64,000 nt of DNA from Oryza sativa Japonica Group (GCF_034140825.1 NC_089035.1:38262501-38326500); one strand, 5' to 3'. Shown: positions 36,601 through 50,397, counted from the stretch's first letter. The notes: a model not told the origin generated them from the sequence alone. Numbers and translations: made by a program.

Positions 36601-39600
36601 AATCCTTATATTTTAAGATGGAGGTAGTAATAAGTTATAACTGTACCTTGTGAAAGCCATTTGACTGATCATATGTCTCAACAGTTCCACAGATATAACT
36701 ACATCAAGTCAGAACAGCATGTAAGAATATATTGATCAAACAGTTACAGTTTGCAATTTCCATAATCTGCAAGTTTACCACATATCACGTGCTGACCACA
36801 ATCTAATGCGACACCCAACAAGCACCGTGCCTGTATCTTTCATCTGTAAATCGTATACATGTTAATTCACCAATAAAGTAACTCAAAAGAATATGGCCAA
36901 AAGCGCCTGCAAATATAGTCGAACATCACAAGAACTGAACCAACTGGTTAATAATTATATGCATACCACAGTTTCTCGGCGATTAGAATAGTTATGATCT
37001 GTCTCCGAAGCTCTAGTTTCCCCAGTGGAGCTTCTACTCTCTGGACGATTCTGGTTTTCTAAGAGAGAGATGCTGTCTATAGAATCAGCTTCCTTAGCTA
37101 AACCCAAAGAGGCTGGAGATGACAACTTCGTGCCAGCAGAACCACAAGATGACACCTTCTCTTTTTCCAAACTATGATTAGTAGTCTGATCCTGTTTTTT
37201 GTTCCTTTTGCCTTTATCATGACAACTTGCATTTTGTCCCACGATGTTGCTTAATGAGGAACGAGCTTCCTTGTCAGGAGCAACTTCTGTTGATACCCTC
37301 TCAGCATTATCAGAACATTTTGTATCATCCTGAAATACATTTTTTTTGTAGAGAACTATAAGACCATTCTTGACCAACGTGAAGCTAAAAATACAACAGA
37401 ACATAGTTGGAATTGCAGATAGAATGTACCGGGTGTACTGGTCCATGAGCCCCAAGGATTCTCTTTACAAAACTGTCACTAATGAGATCTCCTTGACAGC
37501 ATTCCTACATAAGAGAATGGTGGAATAGCTAATGCAGAAATAACTAAGCATCAGTTTCAAATGAAGTATAAGAACAATGAGGCAGAATAACTCACATCTG
37601 TTTTTCTTGCGCTACCAGACACTCTGAAATAAGATGAGGGCAAGGGAAAGTGACGTGGAGAATCTGACATCTTGCAGTGCTTATCAAGTTCTTTGACAAT
37701 AAGCAACCCTATTCTTGAGAGAATATGCAGTTTCTGTGACAAGAGTTTAGGCATCAATGCTGGATGAAAATCTTGATATGCAAATGTGAAATATCAAAAT
37801 AGTGGAAAGAAATATACATGAGTGATCCCACACTCAGCCAGATCCTCAGCCTCAGCTAAATCCCCAGCCATTTGAATAGCACGGAAGATCCCCATAAGAA
37901 TGGGAACAGAACTGGTATTGTGACCATGCTCATCATCCATTTCAATGAGTGTTCTCAACATCATAACAAGTGGGCTGCCAATAGAACAAAGGAGAAAGTG
38001 ATTAGAGCTTCAAAAACTCCCAAACACATGTACTAACTAAAAATCCGAAAAGTGTTATGCAAACATCTCAAACAAGAAAACACCTCCAAAATTCCGCAGA
38101 GATCTTGTTTTCACATAACTTCATGGGAAATTCCTTATCATATGCTAGGGTATGGGTCAAGAAAACCACGGCATACGCTGGATGGTCTACAAGTGACTCT
38201 TTCCTTTTTGTGTTATGATGAACAAATAATCTTCTTTGCTCCTTTAGCACTTCAGTTAAGTACCTTGTCGACTAGGGAAAATACAGGTCAAAAGAAAGAA
38301 GACACCTTAAAGCATACAATATGAGATTGTATAGTACGTTAATAGAAACAAGAACAGAAGACACCTACTTCAGTACGAACATCTCTGGAGCAATCTGTTG
38401 ATGCCAGCGCAAAAGCACATGCATATTTAATAGGAATTGCATGTTCCATTATAAGGTCATGGAGTTTGCAGATGAATGACTTGCGAACAGTATATGAAGA
38501 ATCCTGGATGCAACGCACAATAATATTAAGAAGAGTAAATACTAAAATATGGAACTGTGACAATTCTCTGAAGAATTAAATTTGACTTGTACAGTACAGT
38601 AGGTAATGAAAATGGCTCCTGCAAACAGGCATCTTTGGTTAAAACAGAACATTAAACCTCAAAATCAGTGGACTTCTAGAAGTAAGATTGTAAAATAGTT
38701 CTGGGAAAGTCTAGCAGGCACAAAAGTTAATCTTATTATGAAATAGATAGACGATACCCTTGCCATGAGAACTACACTGCGAAATAATTTTGGTGAAATT
38801 TGTGAATCCCATAATGCAGCCAGTTGTAGTACAGATTTCCCAGCAGCCAGTTTCAGATATGGCCTATCATTTTCACTGAATGCAAGAAAAGAGAAAATAT
38901 AATAAGTGCTCAACTTGTATTAAGCAAGAAAAAAATATACATATAAAGATAATGATCGTCATCTAGTAGACTTCAGTTACAGGGATAATATACGGAATTT
39001 CTAGTGCAGCTTGTATAGCTTAAAAGTTTACAAACAATAATTCATACTAGTTAATCATAAACCCAAACTATGTGCTATCTAGTGTCTCCTTGATGCACTG
39101 CCAATTGATCCATATAATAAGACAAGAAAATTAATGGCTGATGTGAATATTATCCTGCAGACACAAAAACTAGATAACTATCTTGTACAACCAGCTATGC
39201 TAACTCGTTGTAACAAAGATAAAACAATAAAAGAAGCCTCATGAGTCATGGAAGCCACATGGAACTTAACTGTAGCACCTTAAGGCATCAGCCATGTCCA
39301 TAATTGCTTTGATTTTACTTCTATTCTAAAGAAAGTTTTTAAATTTTCCAGAATCCATACTAAACTTGACATGCCACAAAAAACCATGTGTTTCAATAGT
39401 GCTCAAACATCTATCATAGAATAGAAAAGCTAATCAACAAATGCATCTCAGATTTCATACTCAGTAACAAGCAGTCAAGTATCATGGCAATCAATTAAGC
39501 CGCACATAGAAAGTTAGAATAGTGAAACAGCTATGCAGAAAAAAAAAACATAATAGAATGTGAGAGGGGAGAATAAAACAAACCATAGAGTAATGGCCTT

Positions 39601-42600
39601 GAACTTTTCAAGAATTATATCTAACAGAATCTTCAGAAAATGCTCAATTCTATCACGGACTGTGCTTCTTGGTAAACAACTTTTGACAAGAGTTTTAAGA
39701 CAATAAATCTACAAAAAAACACAAAAGAGATCAGACCAGAACACAAATGATAAAGCCTTCCTATAAACATTCTGAAATCCTAGTGTATAACTCCCATCCT
39801 GAAGAATATCTAATGAATTCTAGGAAAGGTTAGTGATTTGTGCACAACATATTTAAGCATCCCACCAATATTTTTATTTGGGAACACAGTATTCTTAAGT
39901 AGAAACAAAAAAGGACAAATATCAGCGAATTAATTAACCCTAAAAGCATAGATTGGAATTATCTTTTTCTCCCGCTATATACAATGTTTTCTTGGTTGAT
40001 TTTTTTTTTTTGGCGAGGAGTTCTTGGTTGAAACTCATGGGATGCTTGACAATACTTTTGAACCCTGCAATTGCCAGTTCTGTTCTACGAACATGTCAGT
40101 CCACTAGTGAATTCTATATGCATTTGGACCTACACTTCAAATCACCATGAGTTGAATCCTTCATTTTTCACAATGAACTTGCCTTCAGTTTGCAGGAGAA
40201 ACTGCATGCAGAATTGTCGTCAGGTGACAACTGTCCAAGTGTTGAAATGAACTGCATAAAGCATAGCATAAGGTCATGACCATCTTTGTTGACATAATAC
40301 ACTGATGCAATAAACAATTTAGTCTACCACCATTCGTCAAGTTGCCATTAAAAAAATGCATACCTCAGTTGAACATAAAATATCCTGGACAAAATTCATA
40401 ATTTTCTTGTCGTATAACTTATACATAGAAGGGGAATGCTCCAATATCAAGCCCAAAGACTGTAATAGTGTTGGTACATTGTAATTATCATCTAGAGCAG
40501 CAACAACTTTCTGCGGGGTAGAACAAAAAAGTTATATAACACACATGGCATCAACTAAAGAAAAGAAACATGCTAAACCAAGTAAGGAAATATCTGGTTT
40601 GGAAATAGTCTAAATGCAGTATACGTTCAGTATGGAAATAGTGAATCATATTAAATATTGTCCTTGATTACTCAATTCATACTTTTATCATGTCATGAAA
40701 ACTTTTTTAGATGCGACTAGCATGGATATATAGATCATAACATGATACATCATCTGATACATTTTTCTTGAAGCCAAGAATCAAACATTTTAAAACCACA
40801 TATCTCAGGCTCTCAGCTGGCAGTTTGAAGTTTACACAACAGAATAAAAGGGAGATAAATCCAGCATTATCATGGTGTGATAAAAACATATGCCAGCGTC
40901 ATCCATTAAAAGAAAGCATAAATTTTGGAAAATGAGTAAGAATGTGGTCCTATTCTCTTGTGTGCTCAAGAAAAAAAAAAGAGTAAGAATGTGATCCTGA
41001 GCAAACTAGATAGGTATACAAGTAAAAAAACGGCCCATCGATTAATGACATTGTCAGCGAATGGCAAGATGTTTAAGCATGTTCTCCACCTTCATCTTGT
41101 CCAATATCTTGGAGGTTTGCTGCGAAATATAGGGTTCACAAAACCTTCTAGCACGATAACAAAATGACATTAGCTAGTACGAAACAAATTCAGAATTGAC
41201 GTGCAGAACATTATGCAACAGTAGGAATTATCCAACTTGGAAGTCACGTAATGGCTTTTGTTAATGCAACAATTATAGGTCATAACACGAGCTAGCATCA
41301 TTCATGTAACAGAACATAATATAAAAAGGTCAGTGCTTAGTTCTTTTTTAATCAGGTAACTTCAAACTTGAAACAAGAAAACAGATTGTAGATGCAGAAC
41401 TGAGAGAATAGGAATACGGAATATAGTCAACCATCAAGAAGCACTACAGTAGCTAGCACCTACCTCACATAATCTGGCAAATTTTTCGTCATTTGGGGAC
41501 TGGATTAGTGAATCAATTGCTGCGACAGCATACTTCGATTCAGCACGTGTTCCTTCTATACACTTTTGCTCCAGTAATGGGTAGACATCATCACTGGCAA
41601 GTAGAGGCAAAACCAGATTCACTTACACCATGTAACATAATGTTCATGTATAAAAGATAATAAAAAATAGGGACGGCCATGACATGGACAACTTATCTCA
41701 AGTAAAAAAAACCTGGAGTTTGCAAGTATGTGCTATTGGTCCATTGATTAAAATTTTCTAACAAATAATCCATTAAAATCTTCAGAAAAAGGCCATGTGA
41801 TATCATAGAATTAGGGAACATGTTGCAAGGAAATGAAGAAGTGGTCCATCACAGGTTAAGACATACAGAAAATACTGATAAATCAAACATAAGCTGTTAC
41901 AGATGAATTATCAACGAACAGACAAATCAAGAGAATCCACTTCAAGCACAATTTCCCTGCCAAAAAGAAATTCTCAACTGTATTTTACCTGAAATCAATA
42001 GATAAATGGCATCCTGATTTTGCCAAGTGTGCCAACATTTCCAGTGTCTTTTCATTTATCAAGACCGACTCTTCTGAGAACAGCTTTATCAAGTATTCCT
42101 CTGAGCCTTGGAATAATGATGGAAACACCTTTGAAACTAGCTGCATGTTTACATTTATGAGTGAGATATCCAAAAGATGAAAAGGCACATACAAAGTCAA
42201 AACGTTTTAAATTAAACTAGTGGATCTAAGAATAACAAGCCATGCTGCAGAACAGAAATGAAAAGCGTATCCCATGGAGATAAAGACAATTATTGTGCTT
42301 ATGGGTTTTGGCTAGATGGTAGTCATTGCTGCAACTAAAGGGACGTGAGACAAGACTGCATCAAGCAAGGAGCAAGGATGAAGCTCTACGTAAAACAATT
42401 GCAGATTTCTAGCAAAGTGTAGAATCTGAAAAGAAACAATTAACCCAGTTCCTATTAAATATATACTTACCAGTAAAAGATCACATGCAGCCTCCACATG
42501 ATTGGTTAATTCATTTCTGTGGGAGAAAAGAACCTCCAGAATGGCATAGATCATCTCCCAATTAAATATTGAATGTGAGCATTTTACAGACAGAACTTTG

Positions 42601-45600
42601 CAGAAATTGTAAAGTGGGTGTTTGTTACCAATTCTCTTAAGAAATAAATCCTGCAGCCATGAAATTAGGTATAAACAAAGAAAGAAGATTTATGGACTTC
42701 AACCAGTGTGAGGATAGAAATCTTGTACAAAAGAAGAAAAAAAACAATTACAATACCTCATACAGAGAAAAAGAGAAAAGGTTATAGATTTAAGTTGAAT
42801 CCAATGGTGTGTATCCAAATGGCAATAGCTGTAATTATAAGGATAGGAACAGTAGTTGACTTGGTTGAGATATCAGGTTATTGGTCGGACCACATGCTAT
42901 TATTAACTACATTCACTGAGCTTATATGATGTTCAAAACAGCTATGCAAGAACAAAAGTACAAAACTAATATTTCTAAGGCACCTAGCAAACCCAAGCAG
43001 GAGGTTATCATGTGTTGTCTTTAATACAGCTACAGAAGGTTCCAGGTTCAAAGCCTGGTGGGTGCGCTTTTTCATCCAATTTCTGTGAGGTATTATGGAT
43101 AAACTTGGGTTGACCCAAGTTAATCAAATGCAGAAATAATCTGTTAACATCAGACCACCCAGGGTCTTGCGGCTTACAGAAATTGCAAAACTGACTGCTT
43201 TTCACATCTCGATCAAAATAACCACTCAGTATTTCAACAGAACAGGGAAAATCCACTTTACGTTGCTTGCTGACAAATATGCAAATATTGGACTCGTTGT
43301 ATAAACTGCAGTCTTACTTATCTTACTCCATATGCACTTTAGGCTTACAGAGAAAGTATATAGATAGCCTATATATGTGTGGGTAAACATGCGGTGGAAA
43401 CTCATGTAAACCCCAACCCAAAAGTCATCTAATTAACACAAAAAAAACACACATGTAGATGAGATGATGTTGCAGAACCATGTAAAAAATCTTGCCCAAA
43501 CTTGACTTTCTTTGAGATACTATACTATAATAGAAAAATAGATATTAATGTAGCCCACCCACCCACCCCCCTCCCCTTTTTCCTCGTTGTACCAAACATT
43601 AGAACACTGAAGAGATTATCTTCCTGGTTTCCATGAGTGTTATTTGGTCCATTAGGAAGTCAGCACAGATATCAATGAAGCAGGATATGCCAATGTGGAT
43701 TAGTATGTTGAATCACACTGGCTGATTGCACAGTGCATTTTAAAGTACAAACCAGAATGTCCCTTCCCCCTCCCTCTTTCATCCCAATAAGCTGATATTG
43801 ATTGGATTTCCTAAAATATAAATGGAACAAAGCAATGGAGAAACTAAGCAGTATACAGCTTGTCAGCTTCAGAAATAAGAGCTAAAAGAATATTACTCTT
43901 ATCGACTGGACTGTTGCAAAACTGCTGCCCTCATAACTTAATTCAGTCAAATCCTTAAATATGTTATTGTCTTTCAGCTGGTGCAAATTTTTTAAGCACT
44001 CTTCAACATTAGAGGCATCTGCAAAGGCAACAGACATATTTCTGAATGATGCACAAAATTTCTTCTGTATTTCATCTGAAGGCTCTTCCTGCAACACATG
44101 AAGAGTCAATTAAAGGTCAACTAATTGAACATTGCCTGCCTGTTGATGATTTACAAACCTTCTTTGCTCGAAGTGATAAATATGCCTGCATCTCCAGTTG
44201 CAACCTAAAAGTAATATTTTTCAGCATGACCATGAATAACAGAATCTACTGCATCTACATATTGTATGCTACGGATATGACTGTATGTACCTTCTTTTCA
44301 GAGAAAAGATGATGTGCAAAGCCTTAATATGCTGTGGTTTGAAATAAGAGAAGAACTCAACCCAGTGGATTGCTCTTTCTTTTGGAGAAAGTGATGAAGG
44401 GAAGAGTTCTTCAGCAAGTATAAGCTCCATGTTCTGTGGCCTGCCATAAAAAAGAGGTCAGAATCAGGAGAGTTTGATTAATGGCATGATCCTATTACAA
44501 AGTTACAAAGCACAAACCTGAATATTTCACTATCTTTATCAAAACAAAGTGTTAAAAGTTGAGCTGGGATTTGTTCATAGTGAAAATTAACTGTGGCAAT
44601 CCCTTTTGAGCATTTCTTACAGTAATCTCGGTATAGGTCTAGCAACTTAAGCATTACATGCTTTCTGACAGATACCTACAAAAAAGGTTTAAGTGAGGCA
44701 CCGTAATAAAACCTGCAGTAGTGACAAAATGCAATAGTTTATGCTGACCTTTTTATCACGTAGCCTCCCTGCTGCTTGCAATATTACCTTAGCAGGAAAT
44801 GAGTTTAGATTTGATTTGGCCATATCGCAGACTGCAGCAACAGCTCGGATCCTCACTTTGTCATCAAAATCCAATAGCCTGCCTGCAAGTGATGCTGCCA
44901 AATACAATATTTTCATCAACGTGAAGAGGACTCTAATATAGAAATACGAATGTAATAGCAACAGATATAAATAGCAGACTTACTAAGAATATCTTCTGCT
45001 TCATTTCCAGATGATATAGCCATGTAACAGACTTTTGCTGCATCAATTGCAGCAATTCTTACTTCTGCAGATTTGTCAGAGAATCTCTTCAAGAATTCCT
45101 TAAAAATTAATTGGTTTTCTTGAGCAAACCGGAGATTAGATAATACAAGAAGCCTCCCAATCAGGTGAACTGCCTCCAGCCGGATATCAACACGGTCGCT
45201 CTAAGCAAGCAGAAAATACACGATCAAGGCTAATACACATGTAAAAGGATATCAAAGGAGACACGAAATAACATACCAAGAGCTCATGAGTTAAGTGTGG
45301 AATAACAGCAAAAAGCATCTGGGGTGCACACTGGAACATTTCCAGGATAATCTTATGATGTTGTTTCCTGGTTTCATTAGCTGGCACATCCTTGTTGAAA
45401 ATGCACGAAGACAAGAAAGTACGAAGAACGGGCTCTAATTTCTCAGCACAGTTTTGGATGATGTCAACGGCCAGCTTGTGGGATGCTCCCTGCACAGGCA
45501 ACAAGAAGCAAATTAGCATCAGCTTGTCAATAACAAGTAAAATAGGTGTCCAAATATCCAAGTTACTGACATGAAGAAGTACAGAACTACAGATTTAGAA

Positions 45601-47760
45601 AGCAACACTCTGCGCCAGTAATAAATGGGCAGTGAAAAGCTCACCTTGTCCTCTTTTACTAAATTGCGTAAAATCACATCCAGGAGAGGTTGAGTAACTT
45701 TTTCATTTAATATCTGGGTCATTATAGATAGCATAGCCTGGCATACACTCTGCTGAAGACCTTGCCTGTAAACAGTTCCATAATAAACTAAATAAAGATG
45801 TTATCCTAGAGGTTTTGTAAAAAATATAGGTGTACAGAAACCATGACAGTAGATTCAATCATACTTTACTGCTGAGAAGAAAATCCTGACCATGTCAAGA
45901 ACCAAGTCCTGACAGCCAACGTCGAGCATAATTACAGAACATCTGAGTGCAGCAACATTTTCCAATATCAAAATCCTTCTTGGAAGGTATGGACTGCTAG
46001 TTTCAGCAAGGTCTGCAAATACACTGATAAAGAGCCTAAATATTTCCTGAGAAAAAGGAGTTAACAGAGTGTCAAGAGAGAATGGTCCTTGCTCAAAATT
46101 TTCTCTGCCACTAAATTAAATTAAATAAATCTAACATGATTACTGTTTCAGAAATCCTATTCAAAAATGGTCATTAGGTAGTACCTATCAGGTTGTCACT
46201 AAAGGAAATAATTGAAGAAGTCAGCAATAACCAATCATCAGTATTGAAGGTGGACTAGGTTAAATACCTTAAATATTTCATCACTAAAAGGTGGATCAGG
46301 TGCAAGGACACGCATAACTTCAATAAAGCAAACTGCAACAAGAAGTTTGACATCCTTGTCCCTATGGGTAAGTAATGTGGTCTGGACCAGAGATTTACTC
46401 AGAGGATGTAGAGCCTCCTGCAGAGAGGAGGACTGACTCAACTCTGATAAAGCACTTTCAGCTTGCTGCAGAAAAAAATATCAGAAGCAGTTATGGAAGT
46501 ACAGAATAAACCTATTCAGAGAAAAGATAATGTAAAGAAGCAATCAGTTAACAGCAAATTGAAGCTGAGAACATCGACTCGTGTATTATTTGAAGCTATA
46601 ATTGTTACAATGATGCCAGTTAAGTATTTGAATGTTCATCAGTAGCTCCAAAGTGCATTTGGCTGCACTACAAAGTTCAATTTTGGACTGTTGAGACGGT
46701 ATCACAACGATTTGTCTAATAAGAGCAAGTGAATAGTTAAACAGAGTTTCAACTTTCAACAAAGTGTTTGAACATAGTCAGTGCCCTTGACCATCAATAA
46801 AATACAAAGACAAGTGACTAGAATTGGATTTGCCATAAGGCAAATAAAAATTAATTTAATCCCAGTAGATCTGCCAGAGAAACTATCATGTAAAATGGAA
46901 AAGGAAAAATAGATTGAACTGCTCAAGTGTGAATCACAATTTAAGGCAATGAATAGGTGTAAGTCTTGGTTATCATTCATTCCTTACCCACTAAGTTTAC
47001 AATGGAGAGCAACTTTCTTCAACTCAGCAATTCAAAAGGCAGGAAAACTTGGGACAAACATGTAGTGGCACAACTGTTTAACCCAATCAAATATAAGAAT
47101 TAACTGAAGTCTCTATGGCTACTTCGAATTCGCATGAACACAAAATTAAGCCATCGACTCCTCTACTGGATGCCAATCAGAAATATCCGCATACCAAAAC
47201 TAATTTCGACAAATCAATTTTCTACAAACTACCGAGATGACCCTAAAACCCCTAAGTCAGAGACTTACTCGGAAGCTCTATTCATTCAAATTTTCAAACA
47301 CAGGCATAGTGGATACACAACTTCCTCAGCACTACTACATTGTTACTGCAGTGTCGCGTGGACATGTGAGCGGATCAGCAGAATATCATTAGAAAATGCA
47401 GCATGGTACTCGAATTCGCCAAAGCGTCAACAAAAAAACTCATAACATTGGTAGTGGTAGCCACATATATAGAGGCTGAAGTGCCCCCCTGATCTCCAAC
47501 TGAGAAATTACCAATACATGTAGCAAATACCGCTCTAGTTGGCAACACAGAACGCCCCTAACCAGTTCGAAAGCTCGAAAATCGAAACAACGTTCCACCG
47601 GAAATGGAAGCGCGGTTGATTTAGACCGATTTAAGCAAGACGAAACCAAGGATGCGACGCTGCTCGCCTTTAGAAGCTTGACGAGGGCGTCCTTGCCGAG
47701 GCGTGGCTGCGCGAGGCGCTTGCCGACCTCGCGCACGGCTTGCTCCGGCGAGGCGGGCAT
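33688..47760 (-). CDS. PDS5: Sister-chromatid cohesion protein PDS5 homologue
   Basis: Thirty-two exons on the minus strand, summing to 4200 nt (1399 residues). Boundaries in order: 47668-47760, 46268-46465, 45865-46046, 45645-45765, 45277-45489, 44984-45200, 44749-44882, 44518-44675, 44291-44440, 44159-44204, 43897-44088, 42471-42650, 41989-42140, 41464-41593, 40364-40510, 40183-40251, 39584-39708, 38758-38875, 38369-38503, 38084-38271, 37818-37974, 37596-37733, 37430-37504, 36967-37329, 36779-36843, 36647-36698, 35812-35898, 35677-35705, 34401-34487, 34253-34320, 33854-33948, 33688-33723. PDS5 is a HEAT-repeat cohesin regulator (nuclear; cohesion, DNA repair). Residues 1 to about 1000 are helical HEAT repeats (e.g. 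[17 protein letters not shown]). A charged linker (about 1107-1227) precedes a Tudor-like domain (about 1228-1295: [34 protein letters not shown]), then a basic tail ([18 protein letters not shown]). Introns 1 and 16 appear to use GC donors; exon 28 is 29 nt. Confidence 0.92.
35435..35544. mobile_element. Stowaway MITE in a PDS5 intron
   Basis: About 110 bp between TA duplications. TTCCCTCCGTTCCAAAATAT at the left pairs with CTCCTTCCATCCTAAAATAT inverted from the right. Confidence 0.82.
36441..36624. mobile_element. Stowaway-like MITE in a PDS5 intron
   Basis: CTCCATCCCAACACATAG at the left and CCTCCATCTTAAAATATAAG (inverted right end) lie between TA dinucleotides. The inside is pyrimidine-rich on the plus strand. 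Pairing is weaker than in the other Stowaways here. Confidence 0.6.
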
Positions 47761-48585
47761 TGCGGCGGCACGGATCTCGGAACCCGAAACCCTAGGGAGG
47801 CTAGGCGGCGGAGGCGAAAGCGAGGGCGGAGGCGGAGGCGGAGGCCATGGAACGGAGTTGGGTAGCAGTGACGGTGGGTTTTGCCGAGGGTAAATTGGTC
47901 CTCTCGATCAACGTACTCAAGTATAAAGTTGTGCACGTTATTTTTCTTCGTTCTAAATACGGAAATTTATACGTGCACAGATGTATAAATACATCCTAGC
48001 CCATGTCTAAGATGTCTTTGCTCTACAGGAACAATGTGGATATAAAAGTAGTAGTGAATAAACACCTACACAAAATGTGCTTATAAGGTACTCTCTCCGT
48101 TTCACAATGTAAGACTTTCTAGCATTGAACGAATATGGACAATGCTAGAAAGTCTTACATTATGAAACATAGGAAGTAATAGTAAAAAGCGCCTATGCAT
48201 TTTAATTGTAGGATAGAATTTAAACCCAAAAGAATCATTATCCTCTAGGTGATAGCATATACAGATTCATTATATTAGGATATGTCACATTTAGTATTGG
48301 TTTTTTTATGGGGGAGTAAAGATTAGAATGCATGTACCAGAAGTGCAATCGTATAAACGTATATTTTTTTAAGAGGAAAAGAGTTATATCTGCAGCCTAC
48401 CATAGTGTTCTTTACAAATTACATTACTCCGCAATGCAATCTAGCTTATCCAAATTATCGGTTAATAATAATACAGTATACAAATTATACACGCAAAGTG
48501 GTCCCCCATCAAAATTGGTTTCCCGCCCAACGGGGCGCTCGAGCGGGAGAATGCCAAAAATAAACTGGGCCATATTGGGCCCATA
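47761..48585. other. PDS5 leader and intergenic region to the UGT gene
   Basis: About 47761-47890 is GC-rich leader and promoter of PDS5 on the minus strand. The remainder is AT-rich, contains one short Stowaway (48091-48176) and ends in the 3' flank of the minus-strand UGT. Confidence 0.5.
48091..48176. mobile_element. Short Stowaway MITE, almost a perfect hairpin
   Basis: 86 bp between TA duplications (48089-48090 and 48177-48178). The arms AATGTAAGACTTTCTAGCAT and its near-exact complement ATGCTAGAAAGTCTTACATT leave a loop of only about 15 bp. Confidence 0.88.
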
Positions 48586-50118
48586 TTAGTCCAGTGGTAG
48601 CCCAATGCGTGCCACGACAATCTCGTGGAAGGCCCAAAGTAGTAAAGTCTCAACGGATCGAAGCTCGCGGCCGCCCACGTCCGACAAGAATCGCCGCAGC
48701 GCCGCGCGCGACGAGCCGGCGCCGGCGCCGCCGTCCTTCCTCCAGGCCACGGCGGCGGCCTCGCCGTGAGCCGCCACCGACGACCTGAGCCGCTCCCCTT
48801 CCTCGGACTCCATCACCAGCCTGATCTTCCCCTCGATCTCCTCCGCCATGACCAGCTCCCCGCGCTGCCAATGCCATCCGGCCACCTCGACGCCGACCCC
48901 CATCTCCTCCACCATGAACACCTTGTTCATCCTCTGCTCGGCGTAGAGCGGCCAGCAGAGCATCGGCACGCGCGCCGTGATCCCCTCCGACGCCGAGTTC
49001 CACCCGCAGTGCGTCACGAACGCGCCCGTGGACCTGTGGCGGAGCACGTCCGCCTGCGGCGCCCACCGCTCGACGACGAGGCCGTGGCCGCTGGTCCTGG
49101 TCCGCTCCAAGAACCCGTCCGGCAGGAGCGCGTCCAGGTCGTCGCCGCCGCCGCGAGGGGCTCGTACCACCCACATGAACCGGTGGCCGGAGTTCTCCAG
49201 CCCGGCGGCGATCTCCCTCATCTGCTCCGCCGAGTGGGTGACCGCCCCGGTGCCGCCGAAGCAGAGGAACACCACGCTGCGATCTGGCTGCTCGTCGAGC
49301 CACGCCAAGCACTCGTGCCTAGTGTTTTCTTTTCTCTCGTCGTCGTCGTCGTGTCCCACGACCAATGGCCCGACGCAGTACACCGGAGGCACCCTCCTCC
49401 TGGGCTCGCCGCCGCCGGTGGCGGGGAGAAACAGCGGGTCACCGAGAGCACCAACCGCCCGAGGCTCGAGCGAAGCGAACGTGTTCACCAGTATGCCGTC
49501 GGCGTCCAGCGTCGCGCGGAGCATGCTCACCGTCGCCCTGTACGTCTCGCTCTCCGGGTCCTCGAGCAACTCGGGCATGAGGTGCGACGCCGGCATGGGC
49601 GGGACGCCGGGGACGATGAGAGGGGCGTCCCCGAGCTCCTCGAAGCTCGCCGCGCGCGCGCGGAACCACGGGAGGTGGAGGAACACGGCGAGCGCGGAGG
49701 CAGTCGACGCGAAGAAGCTGTACGCCGGGATCCCGAGCTCCCTGGCGACGTCGAGCGCCTCGATCGACGGCGCGTCCACGACCACCGCGGCGATGCCGCC
49801 GCTTCGGCCTCGCACGCCGGAGCGGAGGAACTCACGGAGGCGCTCGTTGTAGCGTCGCACCATCTCCAGGTACCCGACGATCGTCGTAATGGCGGGAGGG
49901 TCATGGATGCGAGGGAGCTTGTGGAAGGTGACCGACGGCTTGGCGGCGGCGGCGACGCGGGCGACGGCGGCGGCGAAGGTGGCGTCTTCGTCCATGGTGA
50001 CGTGGATGAGCGCGACGGCGACGGCGTAGCCGTGCTCCAGGAGGGCGTCGGCGAGCTGCATCATGGGGACGAAGTGGCTGACGTAGAGGCCCGGGTACAG
50101 AACGATGGTCTTGTCCAT
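48586..50118 (-). CDS. UDP-dependent glycosyltransferase (family 1, UGT88-like)
   Basis: Intronless, 510 residues, cytosolic. GT-B fold enzyme that moves a sugar, usually glucose from UDP-glucose, onto small molecules such as flavonoids. The catalytic dyad is visible: His15 in LYVSHFVPM and Asp115 in VVVDAPSIEA. The PSPG box spans residues 352-395 (WAPQADVLRHRSTGAFVTHC, then GWNSASEG, ending WPLYAEQ); the final Gln favours UDP-glucose. The start VLYPGLYVSHFVPM and the sequence after the box are typical of UGT88-type enzymes, which include anthocyanidin and chalcone glucosyltransferases; the acceptor cannot be told. The C-terminus runs about 25 residues beyond the usual end (after FLSDVGG), with odd composition, perhaps from loss of the original stop. 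It stands alone between PDS5 and a MITE-rich region. Confidence 0.93.
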   Translation of the reverse strand: MDKTIVLYPGLYVSHFVPMMQLADALLEHGYAVAVALIHVTMDEDATFAAAVARVAAAAKPSVTFHKLPRIHDPPAITTIVGYLEMVRRYNERLREFLRSGVRGRSGGIAAVVVDAPSIEALDVARELGIPAYSFFASTASALAVFLHLPWFRARAASFEELGDAPLIVPGVPPMPASHLMPELLEDPESETYRATVSMLRATLDADGILVNTFASLEPRAVGALGDPLFLPATGGGEPRRRVPPVYCVGPLVVGHDDDDERKENTRHECLAWLDEQPDRSVVFLCFGGTGAVTHSAEQMREIAAGLENSGHRFMWVVRAPRGGGDDLDALLPDGFLERTRTSGHGLVVERWAPQADVLRHRSTGAFVTHCGWNSASEGITARVPMLCWPLYAEQRMNKVFMVEEMGVGVEVAGWHWQRGELVMAEEIEGKIRLVMESEEGERLRSSVAAHGEAAAVAWRKDGGAGAGSSRAALRRFLSDVGGRELRSVETLLLWAFHEIVVARIGLPLD

Positions 50119-50397
50119 GGCAGCATGCCTTGCCTTCGATAGTTCGATCTCTAGTTAGCGGCAGGCGCAGTGCAGGACAGTGAACTGATTGCCCAAGTTC
50201 TTGCTTGCTGAGGACTGGATGGGAGAAGAATGTAGTACTAGTACTTCGGAGGAAAAGAGCCAAAGAAACGCTCGTCATGGCTGACGAAACAGTTGAAGGA
50301 ATCAGGTGATTGATCGTGTTCGTGTATGATACACGGTGTATCTGGAATTCTGGATCCGGCTCCGACTCCGGCTCCTGTATCTGTATATGTCAAAAAC
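50119..50397. other. UGT upstream region
   Basis: Promoter-side sequence of the minus-strand UGT. No clear core element was picked out. Confidence 0.35.

Noticed and set aside
43020-43080. B-box-like GGTTCAAAGCC in a PDS5 intron, perhaps a SINE or tRNA
   Set aside because: No matching A box at the right spacing and no cloverleaf; too little to call.
48766-50142. Plus-strand frame of 458 codons opposite the UGT
   Set aside because: Shadow of the UGT; the sequence lacks any family motif.
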